In this document: positions 60,811-62,609 of the stretch, piece after piece
Layout of the letters: each line of letters begins with the position of its first letter
How positions within the stretch are numbered: the first letter of the stretch is position 1
DNA from: Paracoccus bogoriensis
GTDB taxonomy: Bacteria; Pseudomonadota; Alphaproteobacteria; Rhodobacterales; Rhodobacteraceae
NCBI RefSeq assembly: GCF_019431455.1
Contig: NZ_JAHYSR010000022.1
Coordinates: 1 to 62,609, forward strand
Direction: 5' to 3'
DNA: 62,609 nucleotides
Translations under genes and position numbers: made by a program
Notes under the pieces: model-generated
What the model was told of the DNA's origin: nothing
Database searches by the model: none
What the model saw: the letters and a program-made list of their open reading frames with translations, nothing else

Positions 60811-62346
60811 TCAGGTCAGTTTCAGCACCTCGCGGAAGGCGTGGGTGGGATGGGTGATCGGCATTGTGTGGCCGGCGTCGGGGATCACGCTCAGCCGCGC
60901 ATCGGGCAGCGCTGCGGCGAGGCTGCGCAGTGCAGCCTCGGAGACGGTGCGGCTCAGCGCACCGTGCAGCAGACGCACCGGGCAGCGGATGTCGCCCAGG
61001 ATGTTCGACCAGTTGCGGTTGGTCACGAACATGTCCTGCTCGAAACCGCGCGCGCGTTGTTCTGTCACCGAAAGATAAAGCGCCTCGATCACCGGATAGG
61101 CCTCGGGACGCAAGAGCGCCTCGCGGTCATGGGTGCTGTCGGCAAAGATCAGCCGCGGGATGGCGCGCAGGCCCTCGCGCTCGATCCGCTTCAGACCCAG
61201 GCGGATCATCGCCGCCATCAGACTGGGCGCGGTCTGTGCGGCAAAGGCGCTGATGCGGTGCATCGGCGGCATGTCCGCCGTCTGCGCCCAGCCGGTCATC
61301 GGCGGCGTGGCCGGCGCGCAGACGATGCCCGCTACAAGCTCGGGATACTGCCGTGCGAAGGCAAAGGCATAGGCGGTGCCGACATCATGGGCCAAAAGCA
61401 CCGCCCGCGCGAACCCTTCGGCCGTCATGGCCGCACGGGCCCGCGTCACGGCCAGCGCCACCGGATCGACGCCTTCGGGCAGCGGCGTCTCGCCATAGCC
61501 GGGACGTTCTGGCGCCAGCATGTCGAGCCCGAACAGGCGGGCCTGTTCGGGCAGGCCGGGCCGGGCGGCGATGCCGAAGATCGCGCCGTGAAAGAACAGG
61601 ACCGGCAGCCCGCCCGCCTCGCCGAAGCGCCAGCAGTTGAGCACTTGCCCGGCGGCGTCCCGATGGGGGTGCCGGCGCAGCACCGGGGCGGTGCCCTCGG
61701 CCGCCGGTGCCGCCCCATGCGCCCGCAGGACCATCGCCAGACGAGCAACGGCCTGCGCCTGGCTGTGGACATCGAGCTTGCTCAGAAGCGCCTTGATGAC
61801 CTGCCGCACGGTGCCGATCGTCCGGCCGGTCGCCCGGGCGATCCCCTCCGCCCCCTCGCCGCGCAAGAGCGCCTCGGCGATGGCGGCCTCGGTGGGGGTC
61901 AGGCGCCACAGCCGCGCCACCTGGGCGCGAAACTCCGGCGTGACTTCGGGCGCGACCTCCTCCAGCAGCCAGTGCTGCCGATCCGGGCGGCGGGTCGCGC
62001 GGCACAGCACTACCTCGCCTGTCCGCGCGGTCACGGCCACGACCTCGCAAGGACACTCGGTGTCGGCAAGGCGCCGGTCGAGGCCATCGACCCGGTCGCC
62101 AGGGCGGGCGATCCCCAGCCGCTCGGCCGCCGTCGCGTTGCAATCGATCATGCGGCCATCGGGATGCACCACGACCCACAAGCGCCGGCCCATGACGCGC
62201 GGCTGCACGTCCTGCAGCAGGCTGTCGATGGCTGCCACATCCTCGGGCGCGATCGGAACGGCAATATCCTCCTTCATCAGGCGGCCAAGCCGATCCATCA
62301 GCGCGTCATAAGCGCGCGCCGGGTTAAGTGCGCGTTCGTCCTGCAT
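60811..62346 (-). CDS. LuxR-type HTH / alpha-beta hydrolase fusion protein (511 residues)
   Basis: Three modules are seen. A PAS-like N-terminus spans about 1-130 (RRLWVVVHPDGRMIDCNATA). A LuxR-type helix-turn-helix spans about 148-205 (LTPTEAAIAEALLRGEGAEG and GRTIGTVRQVIKALLSKLDV). An alpha/beta hydrolase follows from about 235-505. At the nucleophile elbow the sequence reads LLAHDVGTAYAFA, so the expected Ser is Asp321, as in epoxide hydrolases or haloalkane dehalogenases. HFFHG-like FFHGAIFG and PDAGHTMPI supply the oxyanion hole and catalytic His. It may be a ligand-degrading or ligand-sensing regulator. Confidence 0.85.
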   Translation of the reverse strand: MQDERALNPARAYDALMDRLGRLMKEDIAVPIAPEDVAAIDSLLQDVQPRVMGRRLWVVVHPDGRMIDCNATAAERLGIARPGDRVDGLDRRLADTECPCEVVAVTARTGEVVLCRATRRPDRQHWLLEEVAPEVTPEFRAQVARLWRLTPTEAAIAEALLRGEGAEGIARATGRTIGTVRQVIKALLSKLDVHSQAQAVARLAMVLRAHGAAPAAEGTAPVLRRHPHRDAAGQVLNCWRFGEAGGLPVLFFHGAIFGIAARPGLPEQARLFGLDMLAPERPGYGETPLPEGVDPVALAVTRARAAMTAEGFARAVLLAHDVGTAYAFAFARQYPELVAGIVCAPATPPMTGWAQTADMPPMHRISAFAAQTAPSLMAAMIRLGLKRIEREGLRAIPRLIFADSTHDREALLRPEAYPVIEALYLSVTEQRARGFEQDMFVTNRNWSNILGDIRCPVRLLHGALSRTVSEAALRSLAAALPDARLSVIPDAGHTMPITHPTHAFREVLKLT

Positions 62347-62512
62347 ATGGCTATCCTATGGGATTTGCCAGAGGTCTCACAGTGCGAATTAAGGGCTGCG
62401 GATCGCCTCGCAGAAGGAGAGAACTCCGTGGGGGCTCATCCGGGCCGGCCAGAACGCCCGGCCGGTGCTGCGCAACGCCGCCTTGGCGGATGCTGTTCGT
62501 CTAAGAACTTGC
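62347..62512. other. Upstream region of the LuxR-hydrolase gene, no gene supported
   Basis: This short GC-rich stretch contains an inverted repeat around GGCCGG/CCGGCC (about 62445-62465). It ends in CTAA (62501-62504), which fits the YTAR target duplication of IS5-type elements next to the transposase fragment. No clear promoter was identified. Confidence 0.4.
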
Positions 62513-62609
62513 TCAAAGTCTTTTGCGCAGACGAGTCAAGAAAGCCAAGTGAATGAACTGCAGACTGGTGTTAAGTAGCCGCTCGCAGTTCTTCCACAGC
62601 CGCCGATTC
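62513..62609 (-). mobile_element. IS5-family transposase, C-terminal end (partial, runs off the window)
   Basis: The minus strand encodes NRRLWKNCERLLNTSLQFIH, followed by LAFLTRLRKRL and a stop at 62513-62515. The RRLWKNCER-LNTS pattern is the conserved C-terminus of IS5-subgroup transposases. Only 32 codons lie in the window. The element is inserted about 150 bp upstream of the LuxR-hydrolase gene and could influence its expression. Confidence 0.75.

Overview
The window looks like chromosome of a GC-rich alphaproteobacterium of the family Rhodobacteraceae, most like Paracoccus. The supporting signs are the strong G/C bias at third codon positions, a TRAP-type uronate locus, a class Ib nrdHIEF operon, an IS5/IS427-group (IS1248-like) transposase remnant, and prophage genes of the kinds usual in that family. 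The genus is an inference from recognised gene families, not from a marker gene.

Layout. (1) 1-8950: hexuronate/pectin-oligomer catabolism. A TRAP transporter (dctP with an internal amber codon, dctQ, dctM) is followed by kdgF, kduI, kduD and uxuB on the plus strand. These converge on kdgK, uxuA and a GntR/FCD regulator on the minus strand. Together they import uronates and convert unsaturated uronates (KdgF-KduI-KduD) and fructuronate (UxuB-UxuA) to 2-keto-3-deoxygluconate, which KdgK phosphorylates. (2) 9075-11273: two surface-polysaccharide genes, a pyruvyl transferase whose frame is broken at a 15-C tract and a GT61 glycosyltransferase. (3) 11405-16009: an IS5 remnant, then nrdHIEF with a good promoter, NrdR-like boxes and a structured leader. 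(4) 16043-18610: a membrane HisKA_2 sensor kinase, then about 1.4 kb of decayed or non-coding DNA.

(5) 18611-56634: a roughly 38-kb prophage inserted in the 3' end of tRNA-Pro(UGG), flanked by perfect 55-bp att repeats. Its early region runs leftward (integrase, small genes, methyltransferase, GIY-YIG, ParB-like) from a repressor flanked by four 16-bp operators, GCGGT-N6-ACCGC. The rightward half carries a Cro-position protein, a primase, an SF3 helicase, and a repeat-rich non-coding block that may be the origin. A lambda-like morphogenesis module follows: Nu1/A terminase, gpW, portal, a ClpP-like protease-capsid fusion, connectors, tail tube, gpG/gpGT frameshift chaperones, tape measure, tip proteins, a fiber and a GH5-family glycosidase. 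A lysis cassette and two less GC-rich cargo genes (alpha/beta hydrolase and glycosyltransferase) complete it. The phage therefore has siphovirus-type gene content.

(6) 56635-62609: the C-terminal remnant of a second, related integrase directly beyond attR, which suggests a former tandem prophage. Host genes follow: a secreted protein, a large OmpA/PAN-domain protein, and a LuxR-HTH/alpha-beta-hydrolase fusion. The window ends inside an IS5-family transposase.

The most noteworthy items are the possible phase-variable poly-C tract, the tail-associated GH5 enzyme beside glycan-modifying cargo, the four-operator lysogeny switch, the putative origin with a 32-bp inverted repeat, and the stacked att sites.
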